The notes: generated by a model not told the origin, from the sequence alone. 64,000 nt of DNA from Photobacterium galatheae (GCF_000695255.1 NZ_JMIB01000003.1:62001-126000); one strand, 5' to 3'; shown: positions 44,302-54,910, numbered from the stretch's first letter. A program made the numbers and translations.

Positions 44302-45108
44302 TCATACCGGTTCGGACTGTCGAAGCGAGATCTGCCGAAGAACCTGTTCCCGCAGCACCCGGGCAACAACCTGCGGCTGATCTTGATGCGCGTTGTGCCC
44401 CGCCTTTGAAATCCGGGTTGACGGGAAACCACTTTCCAGTGCCAGCCGGGAAAACTTGCTGTCCTGCGCACCAAACAGATAATGCACAGGCACCGGCTGG
44501 GCTTTTAATAGCGCCAGCAGTGCATCCTGCCGGGCCAGAGATGTTGCCAGCAGCATATGCGCAACGCAGTCGCCCGAATTCTCGCTGCGGCGGGTCACCA
44601 AATGCTGTGTCTGTGCTTCATTGAGGGATGCGAATACCGGCTGCTGATACCAGTCATTTAAGACGGCAGTGATTGGCTCACGGCGAAAACGGCGTGCCCA
44701 GCGCTGATCATGACGCCAGCGCAAAGCTCTGTCCGTCGCCGAAATCAGTCCGAAATGCCCCCCCTCGACCACCAACCCCCGGATATCCAGCGGTGCAAAC
44801 AACCTGTTGGCGACCCCATGCATGGCAATCCGGCCACCAAGAGAATACCCGACCAGCACAACAGGCCGATTGGATAAGTGGTTCGCGATGAGTGTCTCCT
44901 TCACCTGCCAGACCGTCTCATCGAATGAGGCACAGCGCACGTCACGGCTTTGTCCGTGGCCAGGTAAATCCAGCGTAAAGCAGGTCTGCGCCTGTAAATC
45001 ACCGGTGCAGGCTCGCCAGTCATCGCTATTCCCCAGCAGGCCATGCAGAAAGACGAGCACCGGCTGTTCCATATCCTCCCCGAAGGCATGAAAACGGCTA
45101 TAAAGCAT
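44302..45108 (-). CDS. menH: MenH, SHCHC synthase
   Basis: 268 residues of the alpha/beta-hydrolase fold. HGLLGNSDDW forms the oxyanion region, the nucleophile serine lies in VGYSLGGRIAM near residue 93, and the histidine in KAGHNAHQ near 240. It removes pyruvate from SEPHCHC to give SHCHC. It overlaps the end of menD by 11 bases. Confidence 0.93.
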   Translation of the reverse strand: MLYSRFHAFGEDMEQPVLVFLHGLLGNSDDWRACTGDLQAQTCFTLDLPGHGQSRDVRCASFDETVWQVKETLIANHLSNRPVVLVGYSLGGRIAMHGVANRLFAPLDIRGLVVEGGHFGLISATDRALRWRHDQRWARRFRREPITAVLNDWYQQPVFASLNEAQTQHLVTRRSENSGDCVAHMLLATSLARQDALLALLKAQPVPVHYLFGAQDSKFSRLALESGFPSTRISKAGHNAHQDQPQVVARVLREQVLRQISLRQSEPV

Positions 45109-46849
45109 GCAGCCTCCGGATCAGCTCACTGAGTTGCCCGACGGCCTGACCCGGCGGGGTCTGGACTTCAACCAGCAAGGCGCCTGTCCCCGTATTGAGG
45201 TGTTCACTGACGACAGACTGATAGTCCGCCAGCGTTGCGGCTTTGCAATAACCCAGCCCAAACTGGCGGGCAGCATGGGCAAATTCATAGCCATGAGGCA
45301 TTTGATATAACCGCTGCTTGTCATCTTCCGGCACAGGCAGCAGATCAAAAATCGCACCGCCGTCATTATTGGTGACCACGATCACGACAGGATCTGCACA
45401 ATGGCTCAGTAATGCCAGTGAGTTGAGATCGTGCAGCAACGCAGTATCGCCCAGCATCAGCATCAGGGGTTTTCCGGTGACCCGCTGAACACCCGCGGCC
45501 GTGGCAACCAGCCCGTCGATGCCCGACGCACCACGATTGGAATACACCGCCCGACCATCAAAAACCGTCAGCATATCCACCAGTCTGGCAATCAGGCTGT
45601 TACCGAGAAACAGGCTGGCCTGCTGCCCGCGCTGACTCAGATCGATCGCCAGCGCCATTTCCGTGAGACCGGGATGCGCTGTCCTGTAATCGTCCAGCAA
45701 CAACTGCACTTTCCTGTTGGCACTTTGCGTCTGCCTGCGCCAACTCTCTCCGGTACCATCGGTTTTCTGTGCCGGTAATACAGACTTCACCGCACGAACC
45801 CAGTCTGTAATCTCCGCAATCATGTGACGCTGCGGCAGATGACTCTGATTGTTCCTGTGATGATCCGGCGACACATACCAGTATTCACAGCAACCCTTGC
45901 TCACCTGCCGGGCCAGCCACTGATTCAGACGCTTGGAAATCAGTCGCGAACCAAATTGCAGGATCAACCGGCAATCGTTCAGTGGCTCCGCCAGCGCTTG
46001 ATGCTGTAACCAAAGGTCATAATGCGCCCAGTCACTGCTCATGCCGGATTGCGGATCACACAGCAGCGGACACCCCAGCGTTTCAGCCAGCTCTGCCACA
46101 GCACGGGCATCCCGGACGGATAAATCACCGGCAATGATCACCGTGTGACCGGCAGCCAGTGCTGAGCAATCCGGCGGCAACACAGGTGCCGCTTTACCGA
46201 GGTCATAGCGGGTATAAGGCGTTGATTGCATCCGCCAGTCCCCCAGTGATTGATAGTAAGCACTGTCTTCGGCCAGATCGGCATCCCCGTACAACGGCTC
46301 AGGAAAAGGGCAGTTGAGATGCAGCGCGCCGCCTTCACACTGCTGACGATGCATCAGCGCATCGACCGAGGTCAGCAGCCAGCTCAGCGGGACCGCTTGT
46401 GACGGGCTGGGAAGATTCAGGTGAGCCGTGACATGACTGGAAAACAGCCCCGGCTGATGAATCGCCTGATTGGCACCACACCCGATGAGTTCAGCCGGGC
46501 GATCCGCAGTCATCAACACCAGTTTTTCCCCGGTCAGTCCTGCCTCGACCACCGCAGGCAACAAATTGGCGACCGCAGTGCCGGACGTGACCACGACGGC
46601 CACAGGCTGACCGCTGGCTTTTGCCATGCCCAACGCCAGAAAGCCCAGTCCGCGTTCATCGAAATGAGTATGCAGCGTCAGCTTCGGGTTCGCATCGGCT
46701 TCCAGCGTCAGTGGCGTCGAACGCGACCCCGGCGCCACACAAACATGAGCAACCCCCAGCCGGGTCAGCTCTTCCAGCATAGTTCTAGCCCACAAGCGAT
46801 TCAGTTGCGCCTGCGTGATGGATTTCATGCCGGAATCATCTGTTGCCAT
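45098..46849 (-). CDS. menD: MenD, SEPHCHC synthase (ThDP-dependent)
   Basis: 583 residues, start codon overlapping the menF stop by one base (TGATG). Thiamine-diphosphate enzyme: APGSRSTPLTL near 39-49 with HTHFDERGLGFLALGMA, and the cofactor-binding region MLGDTALLHDLNSLALL ... VIVVTNNDGGAIFDLLP. It adds succinyl semialdehyde from 2-oxoglutarate to isochorismate, the committed step. An in-frame ATG seven codons later is an alternative start. Confidence 0.96.
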   Translation of the reverse strand: MATDDSGMKSITQAQLNRLWARTMLEELTRLGVAHVCVAPGSRSTPLTLEADANPKLTLHTHFDERGLGFLALGMAKASGQPVAVVVTSGTAVANLLPAVVEAGLTGEKLVLMTADRPAELIGCGANQAIHQPGLFSSHVTAHLNLPSPSQAVPLSWLLTSVDALMHRQQCEGGALHLNCPFPEPLYGDADLAEDSAYYQSLGDWRMQSTPYTRYDLGKAAPVLPPDCSALAAGHTVIIAGDLSVRDARAVAELAETLGCPLLCDPQSGMSSDWAHYDLWLQHQALAEPLNDCRLILQFGSRLISKRLNQWLARQVSKGCCEYWYVSPDHHRNNQSHLPQRHMIAEITDWVRAVKSVLPAQKTDGTGESWRRQTQSANRKVQLLLDDYRTAHPGLTEMALAIDLSQRGQQASLFLGNSLIARLVDMLTVFDGRAVYSNRGASGIDGLVATAAGVQRVTGKPLMLMLGDTALLHDLNSLALLSHCADPVVIVVTNNDGGAIFDLLPVPEDDKQRLYQMPHGYEFAHAARQFGLGYCKAATLADYQSVVSEHLNTGTGALLVEVQTPPGQAVGQLSELIRRLHAL

Positions 46850-48159
46850 CAGGCCACCTCCGACACAGGCAAGTCAGAACGAACGTCTGTGAAAAGCGAT
46901 AATAACGTCGACATTTTCTTATCCACCTCCTGCCATTCACTGGCAGGATCTGAACCTTGTACAATGCCAGCTCCGGCGTATAGCTGAAGTTTTTCATCCA
47001 TCAGATACGCGCTGCGCAGCGCCACACAAAATTCGGCTTTCGGCAGGCTGACATAACCCAGCGACCCGGCATACCAGCCCCGCTCAAAGGGTTCGTGATT
47101 CAGAATAAACTGCATTGCCTGCTGACGCGGTAACCCGGCCACCGCCGCAGTCGGTTGCAGCGCATGGAGCAGCTTTGCACCGCAGACATCAGGTTGCAGC
47201 ACGCCGCTGATATGCCGTTTCAGGTGCTGCACCTGTCGTAACCGGACCAGACTGACCGATTCATCGACCGTCACTGAATCGGTATATGGACGAATCCGTT
47301 CAAGAATATCATCGACGACATACTGATTTTCCTGCAAATTCTTGGCATCCAGGCACAACCACCGCCCCAGCCGCTGATCGTGCGCGCCGTTTGTGCCCCG
47401 GCCAATCGTCCCGGCCAGCGCTTCGGTTTGCAGTCTTCTGCCTTCCCGACGGTATAGTCGCTCTGGGGTCGATCCCAAAAATGCGCGCCTTGCATCTAAG
47501 GCCAGCAGGAAATGGAAACTGTGCCGGTTTTCCTGCTGGCTGGCTTTCAGAACCTGAGCAGCGGTGCATGCTGAGTCGAAGGTCACCGTCGTCTGCCGGG
47601 CAAGCACAACTTTATCCATCAACTGCGCCTGAATGTCGTTCAGCGCACCTTTCACCAGTGTGTGCCAGCCGTCTTTGGTGGGTGTATGCCGGACAGACAC
47701 AATGCCTGAAGTAATCGGAGAAACTGGTAAGTACTCACTTATTAACTGCTGTAAAACCTTGATCACCGTCTCTTTGCCCGCATGCAGGTTCACAGCCAGC
47801 GACCAATATTCACCGGTTCGGATCAACTCAAGATGCGGTAGAAAAAAGAATGAAGACTTCGCGGTATCACAGTTGTCTGCCTGACCATCAAATGCCCGAC
47901 AGCCCCAGATGCGCTGATCATCCTGTAAAATCGCATAGGCTGGCATCGGATCTGAAAACGTTACTTGCTGTCCCAGCGCGACCACTTCTTCGTAACCATC
48001 CCGGGATTGCCAGTAGAGTTTCGGGTAAACCGGCTGTGCATCAAACCAGTCTATACACGGGTTCACTGAAGTGCCCGTCAGCGGTTGATCATTCAAAGGC
48101 TCAACCAAACGTACGACACCTTCAGCCGCCCTTTTAATACGTTCAATCAATGTGGCCAT
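46849..48159 (-). CDS. menF: MenF, isochorismate synthase
   Basis: 436 residues from the ATG giving MATLIERIKRAAEG; the frame is open 55 codons upstream but that part lacks family similarity. Chorismate-binding signatures: FLGSTPERLYRREGRRLQTEALAGTIGRG, HLKRHISGVL and PTAAVAGLPRQQAM, then YAGSLGY and GAGIVQGSDP near the end. It converts chorismate to isochorismate and opens the menaquinone operon. The ribosome site (CAGG) is weak. Confidence 0.95.
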   Translation of the reverse strand: MATLIERIKRAAEGVVRLVEPLNDQPLTGTSVNPCIDWFDAQPVYPKLYWQSRDGYEEVVALGQQVTFSDPMPAYAILQDDQRIWGCRAFDGQADNCDTAKSSFFFLPHLELIRTGEYWSLAVNLHAGKETVIKVLQQLISEYLPVSPITSGIVSVRHTPTKDGWHTLVKGALNDIQAQLMDKVVLARQTTVTFDSACTAAQVLKASQQENRHSFHFLLALDARRAFLGSTPERLYRREGRRLQTEALAGTIGRGTNGAHDQRLGRWLCLDAKNLQENQYVVDDILERIRPYTDSVTVDESVSLVRLRQVQHLKRHISGVLQPDVCGAKLLHALQPTAAVAGLPRQQAMQFILNHEPFERGWYAGSLGYVSLPKAEFCVALRSAYLMDEKLQLYAGAGIVQGSDPASEWQEVDKKMSTLLSLFTDVRSDLPVSEVA

Positions 48160-48730
48160 AGCCTGACAGAAGTGAAACACCTTTAACCTCGCTGAACAGA
48201 AAATCCGACCCATCCATCTCTGCATTCTATTCACTGATGCAGATGCAGGGCTGAACCAGATCAAAGTTGACCGTTTTTCCAGGGAATAAAAAATTCCGTC
48301 CCGGAAACTTGAAGTTCTTTTCACCGTCCTTATATCTCTAATCAGAAAGCCCCAATTTCAGCCAGTTTATTTTTTAGGGACGACAGGACGATGATTCCTG
48401 CCTGATGATAGAGGTGAGCATGCTGACGCAATTTCCAAGGCTGCATCTGGAACTGACAGAAAGCCGCCAGCCGTTCAATCCGGATGGTCCACCCGAACTC
48501 AGTCAATACAATTGGCCTGCAAGTCAGACCTTTCCGGCCAGACCGGTCAATGACAACACATTTCGCCTGACGCGGGTACAGTTTGTAGTCGTGATTGCTG
48601 TAAAACGCGAGGCAGAGCAACTGAAACCACGACTCAGTCAGCCGCCCGTGCTTCATTAACAATTCGCACAATGAACGACTCTGATTTCAGGAGGGAACGT
48701 TCAGGGTGCAGCCGTCGGATCAAAGCCATA
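48160..48730. other. Region upstream of menF, no firm gene
   Basis: Two overlapping open frames on opposite strands (about 48342-48671 reverse and 48405-48659 forward) are seen, both without ribosome site or recognisable domain. The region should hold the menF promoter. I assign nothing else here. Confidence 0.4.
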
Positions 48731-48755
48731 AAAAAACCGGCGCATCATGCGCCGG
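48731..48755 (-). terminator. Terminator of the prp operon
   Basis: CCGGCGC-ATCAT-GCGCCGG stem with six A on the left, giving stem plus T run on the reverse strand, about 45 bases after the prpD stop. Confidence 0.92.
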
Positions 48756-48798
48756 TGTCATTTTGAACGTTCTGAATCCGGACTCAGCCGTCATCGGC

Positions 48799-50250
48799 TC
48801 AGTTCATCACAAACAGTGACATAAACTCATGAACCGGGGTGGCTTCCAGTTTGGCCTGATCGCTGCAAAGTTCAAAAATCTGCTCGCATCGACCCTGCGG
48901 GAAGCGGGTTTGCAGATTCCGTTTGAATTTACGTTCCAGTACCGGAATGCCTTCTTCACGGCGACGACGGTGACCGATCGGGTATTCAACTGAGACTTTT
49001 TCCGTACAGGTGCCATCGTTAAAGAAGATCTGAATAGAATTCGCGATCGAACGCTTGTCCGCTTCCAGATATTCCGCGCTGTACCGCTTGTCTTCAATGA
49101 CTTCCATCTTGCTGCGCAGCACATCAATGCGGCCGTCGCCCCGGTGGAACTCATCTTCGTAGTGCTCAGCAACCAGATCCCCGTGAATCAACGGCACCGC
49201 AATCATGTATTGCAGGCAGTGGTCCCGGTCGGCCGGATTCGCCAGATCACCGGATTTGGAAATAATGCGAATGGCAGATTCATGGGTGGTCACTTCAATC
49301 CGTTCAATCTCATCCAGCCGTTCTTTCACTTTCTCATGAAGTGCAACCGCGCACTCCACCGCGGTCTGCGCATGGAATTCTGCCGGGAAGGAGATCTTGA
49401 ACAGCACATTTTCCATCACATAGCTGCTGAAGTCCTGATTGACCTTGAACGGCTGACCATTGAACAGCACGTCGTAGTAACCCCACTTCGGCGCCGTCAG
49501 CACAGACGGCAGGCCCATTTCGCCTTTCATGGTGATCATCGCCAGACGCACCGCACGGGACGTTGCATCACCCGCCGCCCACGATTTCCGGGAACCGGCA
49601 TTCGGTGCATGACGGTAAGTCCGCAGCGAACAGCCATCAACCCAGGCCTGAGACACGGCATCAATGATCTGATCCCGGGTGCCGCCCAGCATCTTAGTCA
49701 CCACAGCCGTAGACGCCACACGCACCAGCAATACATGGTCCAGACCCACCCGGTTATAACTGTTTTCCAGTGCCAGCACGCCCTGAATTTCATGGGCTTT
49801 GATCATCGCCGTCAGTACATCGCGCATCGTCAGCGGTGCTTTACCTTCCGCCACCGCAACCCGGCTGAGGTAATCAGCCGTCGCCAGAATACCGCCCAGA
49901 TTATCTGACGGATGGCCCCATTCTGCCGCCAGCCAGGTATCGTTGAAATCCAGCCAGCGAATGATGCAGCCGATATTAAACGCCGCCGTCACCGGATCCA
50001 GCTCATGTGACGTGCCCGGTACCCGCGCGCCGTGCCGCACAGTCGTCCCCGGAACCGTCGGCCCCAGATGCTTGGTACACTCCGGAAAACGCAGTGCCAG
50101 CAGGCCACAGCCTAAAGTATCCATCAGACAGTTCCGGGCCGTGTTATAAGCTTCCACAGAAGTGATCTCGGTCTGCGCCACATAATCGGCAATTTTCACC
50201 AGCAGTTCATCGGGTTGCGGGCGTTCATTCAGTTCAACATTGAGGCTCAT
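48799..50250 (-). CDS. prpD: PrpD, 2-methylcitrate dehydratase
   Basis: 483 residues, full length for PrpD (MmgE/PrpD fold). Recognisable parts are [25 protein letters not shown] near 72-96, the segment [21 protein letters not shown] near 211-231 and [20 protein letters not shown] near 287-306. It dehydrates 2-methylcitrate to methylaconitate or directly for hydration in the propionate pathway. The presence of PrpD without an adjacent acnD/prpF pair fits the enterobacterial-type route. AAGGAAA precedes the start. Confidence 0.96.
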   Translation of the reverse strand: MSLNVELNERPQPDELLVKIADYVAQTEITSVEAYNTARNCLMDTLGCGLLALRFPECTKHLGPTVPGTTVRHGARVPGTSHELDPVTAAFNIGCIIRWLDFNDTWLAAEWGHPSDNLGGILATADYLSRVAVAEGKAPLTMRDVLTAMIKAHEIQGVLALENSYNRVGLDHVLLVRVASTAVVTKMLGGTRDQIIDAVSQAWVDGCSLRTYRHAPNAGSRKSWAAGDATSRAVRLAMITMKGEMGLPSVLTAPKWGYYDVLFNGQPFKVNQDFSSYVMENVLFKISFPAEFHAQTAVECAVALHEKVKERLDEIERIEVTTHESAIRIISKSGDLANPADRDHCLQYMIAVPLIHGDLVAEHYEDEFHRGDGRIDVLRSKMEVIEDKRYSAEYLEADKRSIANSIQIFFNDGTCTEKVSVEYPIGHRRRREEGIPVLERKFKRNLQTRFPQGRCEQIFELCSDQAKLEATPVHEFMSLFVMN

Positions 50251-50292
50251 TCATCTTTCCTTTTACTTCAGAGTCTTAGATTAGCGTACGGC

Positions 50293-51480
50293 TTATTTAC
50301 GTTTTTCAATGGGCAGCCAGTCCTGATGATCCGGACCGATATAGTCGGCACTCGGACGGATAATCCGGTTATTGGCGCGCTGCTCATACACATGGGCCGC
50401 CCAACCCGTGACCCGGCTCATCACGAAAATCGGGGTAAACAGCTTGGTCGGGATCCCCATGAAGTGATAGGCCGAGGCATGGAAGAAATCGGCATTGGCA
50501 AACAGCCCTTTTTCGCGCTTCATCACGGCTTCCACCCGTTCAGAAACCGCATACAACCGGGTGTCGCCCACATCCTGAGACAGCCTGTGTGACCAGGCTT
50601 TGATCAGCGCATTGCGCGGATCAGATTCGCGGTAAATCGCATGACCGAAGCCCATGATTTTTTCTTTGTTCGCCAGCATCTTCAGAAGATTGGTTTCTGC
50701 TTCATCCGGCGTTTGCCAGTGCTCAATCATCGCCATCGCCGCTTCATTGGCCCCGCCGTGCAGCGGGCCGCGCAGGCTGCCAATGGCCGCAGTGATGCAG
50801 GAATGCAGATCCGACAACGTTGACGCACAGACTCGTGCGGTGAAGGTCGAGGCATTGAATTCGTGCTCGGCATAAAGAATCAGCGAACAGTGCATGACCT
50901 GTTTGTGCAGTTCAGAGGGCGCTTTCCCGGTCAGCATTTCCAGAAAATACCCGCCAGTGCAGTCCTGATCCGAACCAGCCGTCTCAATTCGCACGCCGTC
51001 ATGGCTGAAGCGGTACCAGTAGCAGATGATGGCTGGCAGCAGCGCCAGAATTGTATCGGTTTTATCCGCCTGCTGACTGAAATCCATTTCCTGATCCAGA
51101 TTGCCCAGCATCGAGCAGCCGGTGCGCATCACATCCATCGGATGGGCATCCGCCGGAATCGCTTCCAGCACGGTTTTCAATGCATCCGGCAAACCGCGTT
51201 TGGCTTTCAGTGTGGCTTTGTACTGATCCAGCTCGGCCTGCGTCGGCAGCTTGCCTTTCAGCAGCAGATAAGCGACTTCTTCAAACTGCGCATGATGCGC
51301 CAGATCCGTAATGTCGTAGCCGCGGTAAGTCAGGCCGGTGCCGGTTTTCCCGACAGTACACAGCGCCGTACTGCCGGCACTCTGACCGCGCAGTCCTGCA
51401 CCGCCCAGGGGTTGATTGTGTGAACTGTCCTTGTTTGCCGTGTGTTGATTATCCGCTGTCACTGAGTGTGTCGCAGTCAT
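50293..51480 (-). CDS. prpC: PrpC, 2-methylcitrate synthase
   Basis: 395 residues. Citrate-synthase fold with catalytic H241 in GPLHGGANEAAM, H280 in GFGHAIY and D331 in ANADFFHAS. It condenses propionyl-CoA with oxaloacetate. The first 25 residues are polar and poorly conserved, so the true start may be slightly different, although GGAGCC lies ahead of the ATG. About 210 bases separate it from prpB; that gap contains only a small GCCCG / CGGGC hairpin. Confidence 0.96.
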   Translation of the reverse strand: MTATHSVTADNQHTANKDSSHNQPLGGAGLRGQSAGSTALCTVGKTGTGLTYRGYDITDLAHHAQFEEVAYLLLKGKLPTQAELDQYKATLKAKRGLPDALKTVLEAIPADAHPMDVMRTGCSMLGNLDQEMDFSQQADKTDTILALLPAIICYWYRFSHDGVRIETAGSDQDCTGGYFLEMLTGKAPSELHKQVMHCSLILYAEHEFNASTFTARVCASTLSDLHSCITAAIGSLRGPLHGGANEAAMAMIEHWQTPDEAETNLLKMLANKEKIMGFGHAIYRESDPRNALIKAWSHRLSQDVGDTRLYAVSERVEAVMKREKGLFANADFFHASAYHFMGIPTKLFTPIFVMSRVTGWAAHVYEQRANNRIIRPSADYIGPDHQDWLPIEKRK

Positions 51481-51691
51481 TACAGGCTCCTTTCTTCACG
51501 TTGTGTCACGTTATGGATTTGGCCCGGCTTCGGGCAGAGACGCTTACGTCATACGCCTTCTCATTGATGATGTTTTTTGACTGATATTTTTACGTTGATG
51601 TTTATTCGTGCATGTTCGTTCGCTGATGCTCTTTCACTGATGCACACTGCTTTTCACACCCCGTGAACGGCGAAGCGGTGTGCCTCAGGCA

Positions 51692-52561
51692 TTACCGGCC
51701 ACTGAACAATTGATCCAGTTTTTGTTCATATTCATGGTAGCCAAGATATTGATACAACTCCTCGCGGGTTTGCATTTGATCCACCACGTTGCGCTGATGG
51801 CCATCGGTCAGCAAATGCTGATAGACATTCAGGGCCGCCTGATTCATGGCCCGGAAAGCAGACAGCGGATAGAGCACCATATCGACCCCTTGTTCAGCGA
51901 GTTCTTCGCAGGAGAACAGCGGTGTTTTGCCAAACTCGGTGATATTCGCCAGCACCGGCACTTTGACTGCATCAACAAACTGACGGTATTGTTCCAGCGT
52001 GTTGATCGCTTCCGGGAAGATCATGTCGGCACCCGCTTCGACACAGGCAATCGCCCGTTCAATGGCCGCATCCATGCCTTCAACCGCCAGTGCATCAGTC
52101 CGGGCCATGATGACAAAACTCTCATCCTGACGAGCATCGACCGCAGCTTTGATGCGATCCACCATTTCGCTCTGAGACACGATGGCTTTATTCGGACGAT
52201 GGCCGCAGCGTTTCTGCGCCACCTGATCTTCCATGTGCACCGCCGCAGCCCCTGAACGTTCCATCTCCCGAATCGTCCGGGCAATGTTGAACGCGCCGCC
52301 AAAACCGGTATCAATATCCACCAGCAGCGGTAAATCACAGGCTGCGGTGATCCGTCGGACATCTTCCGTCACATCATTCAGCGTGGTGATGCCCAGATCC
52401 GGCAGCCCGTAAGATGCATTGGCGATGCCGCCCCCCGAGAGATAAATCGCCTGATGCCCCACCTGCTGCGCCATCATGGCGCAATAGGGATGAATGGTAC
52501 CGACCACCTGTAACGGATGATTGTCGGCCACCGCCTGACGAAAACGCTGTCCTGGTTTCAT
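51692..52561 (-). CDS. prpB: PrpB, 2-methylisocitrate lyase
   Basis: 289 residues of the isocitrate-lyase/PEP-mutase family. The catalytic loop is KRCGH (117-121, nucleophile C119), with the metal-binding VDIDTGFGG near 81-89 and MEDQV near 110-114. AAGGAG precedes the ATG at eight bases. It splits 2-methylisocitrate into pyruvate and succinate. Located 28 bases behind the GntR regulator gene. Confidence 0.96.
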   Translation of the reverse strand: MKPGQRFRQAVADNHPLQVVGTIHPYCAMMAQQVGHQAIYLSGGGIANASYGLPDLGITTLNDVTEDVRRITAACDLPLLVDIDTGFGGAFNIARTIREMERSGAAAVHMEDQVAQKRCGHRPNKAIVSQSEMVDRIKAAVDARQDESFVIMARTDALAVEGMDAAIERAIACVEAGADMIFPEAINTLEQYRQFVDAVKVPVLANITEFGKTPLFSCEELAEQGVDMVLYPLSAFRAMNQAALNVYQHLLTDGHQRNVVDQMQTREELYQYLGYHEYEQKLDQLFSGR

Positions 52562-52589
52562 AAATCACTCCTTGTTTCATTCGGTTCAT

Positions 52590-53336
52590 TCAGCGCGCTG
52601 AGGGTTCATCCTTTCTCAGCTGGCTTTCAATCAGTGTCCGGCTGCGCATGATGTGGCGACGCATCAGCATTTCTGCCAGTTCACCGTCGCGATCCCGGAT
52701 GGCTGACAAAATCTGCACGTGTTCGTTGAGTGCACGTTCCGGGCGGGCGTGCGAGCGTGGCGACTGATACCGGTACATGCGCAGCAAATGGTACAGCTCA
52801 TCGCACAGCAGGCTGATCAGCTTGCTGTTCCGGCTGGCCTTGATGATGCGATAGTGAAAATCAAAATCGCCGTGCTGATGAAAATAAGAAGCCCCGTCTA
52901 CTTCTTCGATGTGTTCCTGATGCTGTCTGAGCAGATGTTCCAGCCCTTCCAGTTCTTCTTCCGTAATATGGGCGCACGCCTGACGGGCAGCCATGCCTTC
53001 CAGTGCTTCACGCACCGCATAAATCTCAATCAGTTTTTCCGGACTCAGGGCAACAACCCGCGCTCCGACATGTGGCACCCGCTCAACCAGCCCCAGTGCT
53101 TCTACCCGCATCATGGCTTCACGCAACGGCCCGCGACTGACGGCAAACTGCCGCGCCAGTTCCGGTTCAGAAATTTTGCTGCCGGCCGGAAACACGCCCG
53201 TGACAATCCGCTCAACCAACACTTCCAGCAAGCTGTTCGATTTGGTTGGCTCTTTAGTGTTCTCGGTTTTCCCTGAAGTGCCTGCGGGAACTTCCTGCAC
53301 ATTGTCGACAATATCAATACTCACAGCACTCACCAC
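52590..53336 (-). CDS. GntR-family (FadR subgroup, FCD) regulator of the prp operon
   Basis: About 248 residues at most; all candidate starts are GTG and the first 30 residues are polar, so the start is uncertain. N-terminal winged helix (KISEPELARQFAVSRGPLREAMMRVEALGLVE, about 54-85), then an FCD ligand domain with metal-binding histidines (HGDFDFHYRI, NEHVQIL, RRHIMRS). First gene of the prpBCD operon. Four matching palindromes lie in its start region and upstream, indicating autoregulation and repression of propionate catabolism. Confidence 0.9.
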   Translation of the reverse strand: MVSAVSIDIVDNVQEVPAGTSGKTENTKEPTKSNSLLEVLVERIVTGVFPAGSKISEPELARQFAVSRGPLREAMMRVEALGLVERVPHVGARVVALSPEKLIEIYAVREALEGMAARQACAHITEEELEGLEHLLRQHQEHIEEVDGASYFHQHGDFDFHYRIIKASRNSKLISLLCDELYHLLRMYRYQSPRSHARPERALNEHVQILSAIRDRDGELAEMLMRRHIMRSRTLIESQLRKDEPSAR

Positions 53337-53470
53337 CCGACTAGAATCGACAGATTGTTAACAATCATCGTTTAATAAAGTAAAAGTAGACCGGACTCAG
53401 CCATCCAACAAGTTGATTGTTGACAAAAAATGAATCCCGGGCGAAAAGATTGTCAACAATGTGACGAGAA
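53301..53470. promoter_or_regulatory. Four ATTGTYRACAAT-type operators of the prp operon
   Basis: Sites: ATTGTCGACAAT (53301-53312, perfect palindrome inside the regulator's 5' codons), ATTGTTAACAAT (53354-53365, within a 14-bp palindrome), ATTGTTGACAAA (53416-53427) and ATTGTCAACAAT (53459-53470). The form fits FCD-type GntR operators. Their spacing suggests cooperative binding over the whole promoter. Confidence 0.85.
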
Positions 53471-53545
53471 TCGAGAAAGTGTTGAGAAGAGATTTCAGGA
53501 AAATACAAACGCAGAAAATTGGGGGCTGACATGCCCCCGGACAGA

Positions 53546-54337
53546 TTAACGGTAGCTTGTTTTTGCCGTCATCATGTTAAACAGCTGCGGGAAGAATCGT
53601 TTGATGGTCGGTGCCCAGCTACTGATCCCTTTGCCGATCACCACCTCATCTTTTCGGGCCGCAATGGCTTTGAGCATCTGGCGTGCCGCATCTGCCGGAT
53701 CCATGCCATTTTCAATGGAAGCTTCAGGTTTATTCTGTGCTTCGCCCTGTCCGTTCAGTGAGTTATGACCAATCGCCGTTTTCACGGAGCCCGGGCAAAT
53801 CGTCAGGCAATGAATCCCATGCTGAGTCACTTCGGCCCGCAGGCAATCCATAAACCCGACCACCGCATATTTCGAGCCTGAATAGCCTGTCCGGAATTTC
53901 GAACCGACTTTCCCGGCCACACTGCTGATCGCCACCACGCTGCCGCCCCCGGTTTCAATCATCCGTGGCAGAACCGCTTTGGTCATCGCGACCAGACCGA
54001 AATAATTCACTTCCATCAACTGACGGTACACCTTGAATTCATTTTCCAGAAACAGGCTGCGCTGTGAGATCCCGGCATTGTTCACCAGAATATCAACACG
54101 GCCAACCGCATCCAGTACGGCCGGAATATCCTGCATCAGCCTTTCCGGTTGCGCCATATCCAGCGGCACTACTTTGTGATTGCCCGGTGCAAGCTCAGCT
54201 TTAATGGCCTCTAACTTTTCTTGACTCCGGGATGAAAGAATGACATTCGCCCCCTGTTGCGCAAACTGCACCGCTAACTCGCGTCCAATCCCGGAAGAAG
54301 CACCGGTAATCCAGACGGTTTTGTTCTTAAACAGCAT
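53546..54337 (-). CDS. Short-chain dehydrogenase/reductase
   Basis: 263 residues. Cofactor motif TGASSGIG at 11-18, NNAG at about 85-88, catalytic serine in VVAISSVAG and YSGSKYAVV (Y-x3-K) near 153-161. Belongs to the classical SDR group of DHRS7-like enzymes. The C-terminus (ISSWAPTIKRFFPQLFNMMTAK) may bind membranes. Substrate unknown. AAGGAGATG overlaps the ribosome site region ahead of the ATG. Single-gene unit, close to the prp operators but in the same orientation downstream of nothing obvious. Confidence 0.9.
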   Translation of the reverse strand: MLFKNKTVWITGASSGIGRELAVQFAQQGANVILSSRSQEKLEAIKAELAPGNHKVVPLDMAQPERLMQDIPAVLDAVGRVDILVNNAGISQRSLFLENEFKVYRQLMEVNYFGLVAMTKAVLPRMIETGGGSVVAISSVAGKVGSKFRTGYSGSKYAVVGFMDCLRAEVTQHGIHCLTICPGSVKTAIGHNSLNGQGEAQNKPEASIENGMDPADAARQMLKAIAARKDEVVIGKGISSWAPTIKRFFPQLFNMMTAKTSYR

Positions 54338-54406
54338 GACATCTCCTTGTCTTCAATTTGCTATTTCAGAGTTTCAGAATCCATTGTTCCTCGACTTTAT
54401 CCCTGA

Positions 54407-54910
54407 TCAAGGCTGAACAGGACCTGCATGCTGTTCGATATAGTCTGCTAAAGATGGGTAATACCCCAAAAGAAACAGCGCCTCAACCAGCACAAACAAC
54501 GGACCGATGATCAGTCCGGCAAGATCATCCACAAAGGCAGGTTTTCTGCCTTCAAAATAGTGCCCGACAAACTGAATCACCCAGCCGAGAAAAAACAGAC
54601 TCAGGCTAGCTCCCAGCCAGCCCGATACAGACAGCGCTGCAACCGGCGTCGCCGCAACTGTCATCACAAAAAGAATCACCGCCATGATGACACCCAGCGA
54701 CAAGCTGAGCCGCAGATAATAAATCACGCACAGCACCACAGCGAGATGCGCACCATTCAGTGCCAGGGCACCGACTGACAGCTCGGTTCTGGCCAGCAGG
54801 CAAAGGGCTGCAAACACAATTAAAGGAATACCGACAAAGTGGGTCATGATGTTCCGCTTCGAACGATGATAACGTGCGTAAGTGGTTAATTGCTCTTCCA
54901 GTGTTTTCAT
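54407..54910 (-). CDS. DUF962/Mpo1-like membrane protein
   Basis: 167 residues from an ATG preceded by GGAGG. N-terminal YARYHRSKRNIMTHFVGIPLIVF is the family signature with conserved histidines, and WVIQFVGHYFEGRKPAFVDDL near 112-132 supplies the second histidine region. Four hydrophobic segments. Yeast Mpo1 is an iron-dependent dioxygenase for 2-hydroxy fatty acids; bacterial members are uncharacterised. Inner-membrane location inferred. Confidence 0.88.
   Translation of the reverse strand: MKTLEEQLTTYARYHRSKRNIMTHFVGIPLIVFAALCLLARTELSVGALALNGAHLAVVLCVIYYLRLSLSLGVIMAVILFVMTVAATPVAALSVSGWLGASLSLFFLGWVIQFVGHYFEGRKPAFVDDLAGLIIGPLFVLVEALFLLGYYPSLADYIEQHAGPVQP

Noticed and set aside
49144-49908. 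254-codon forward open frame
   Set aside because: Antisense shadow of prpD, rich in His/Arg/Gln.
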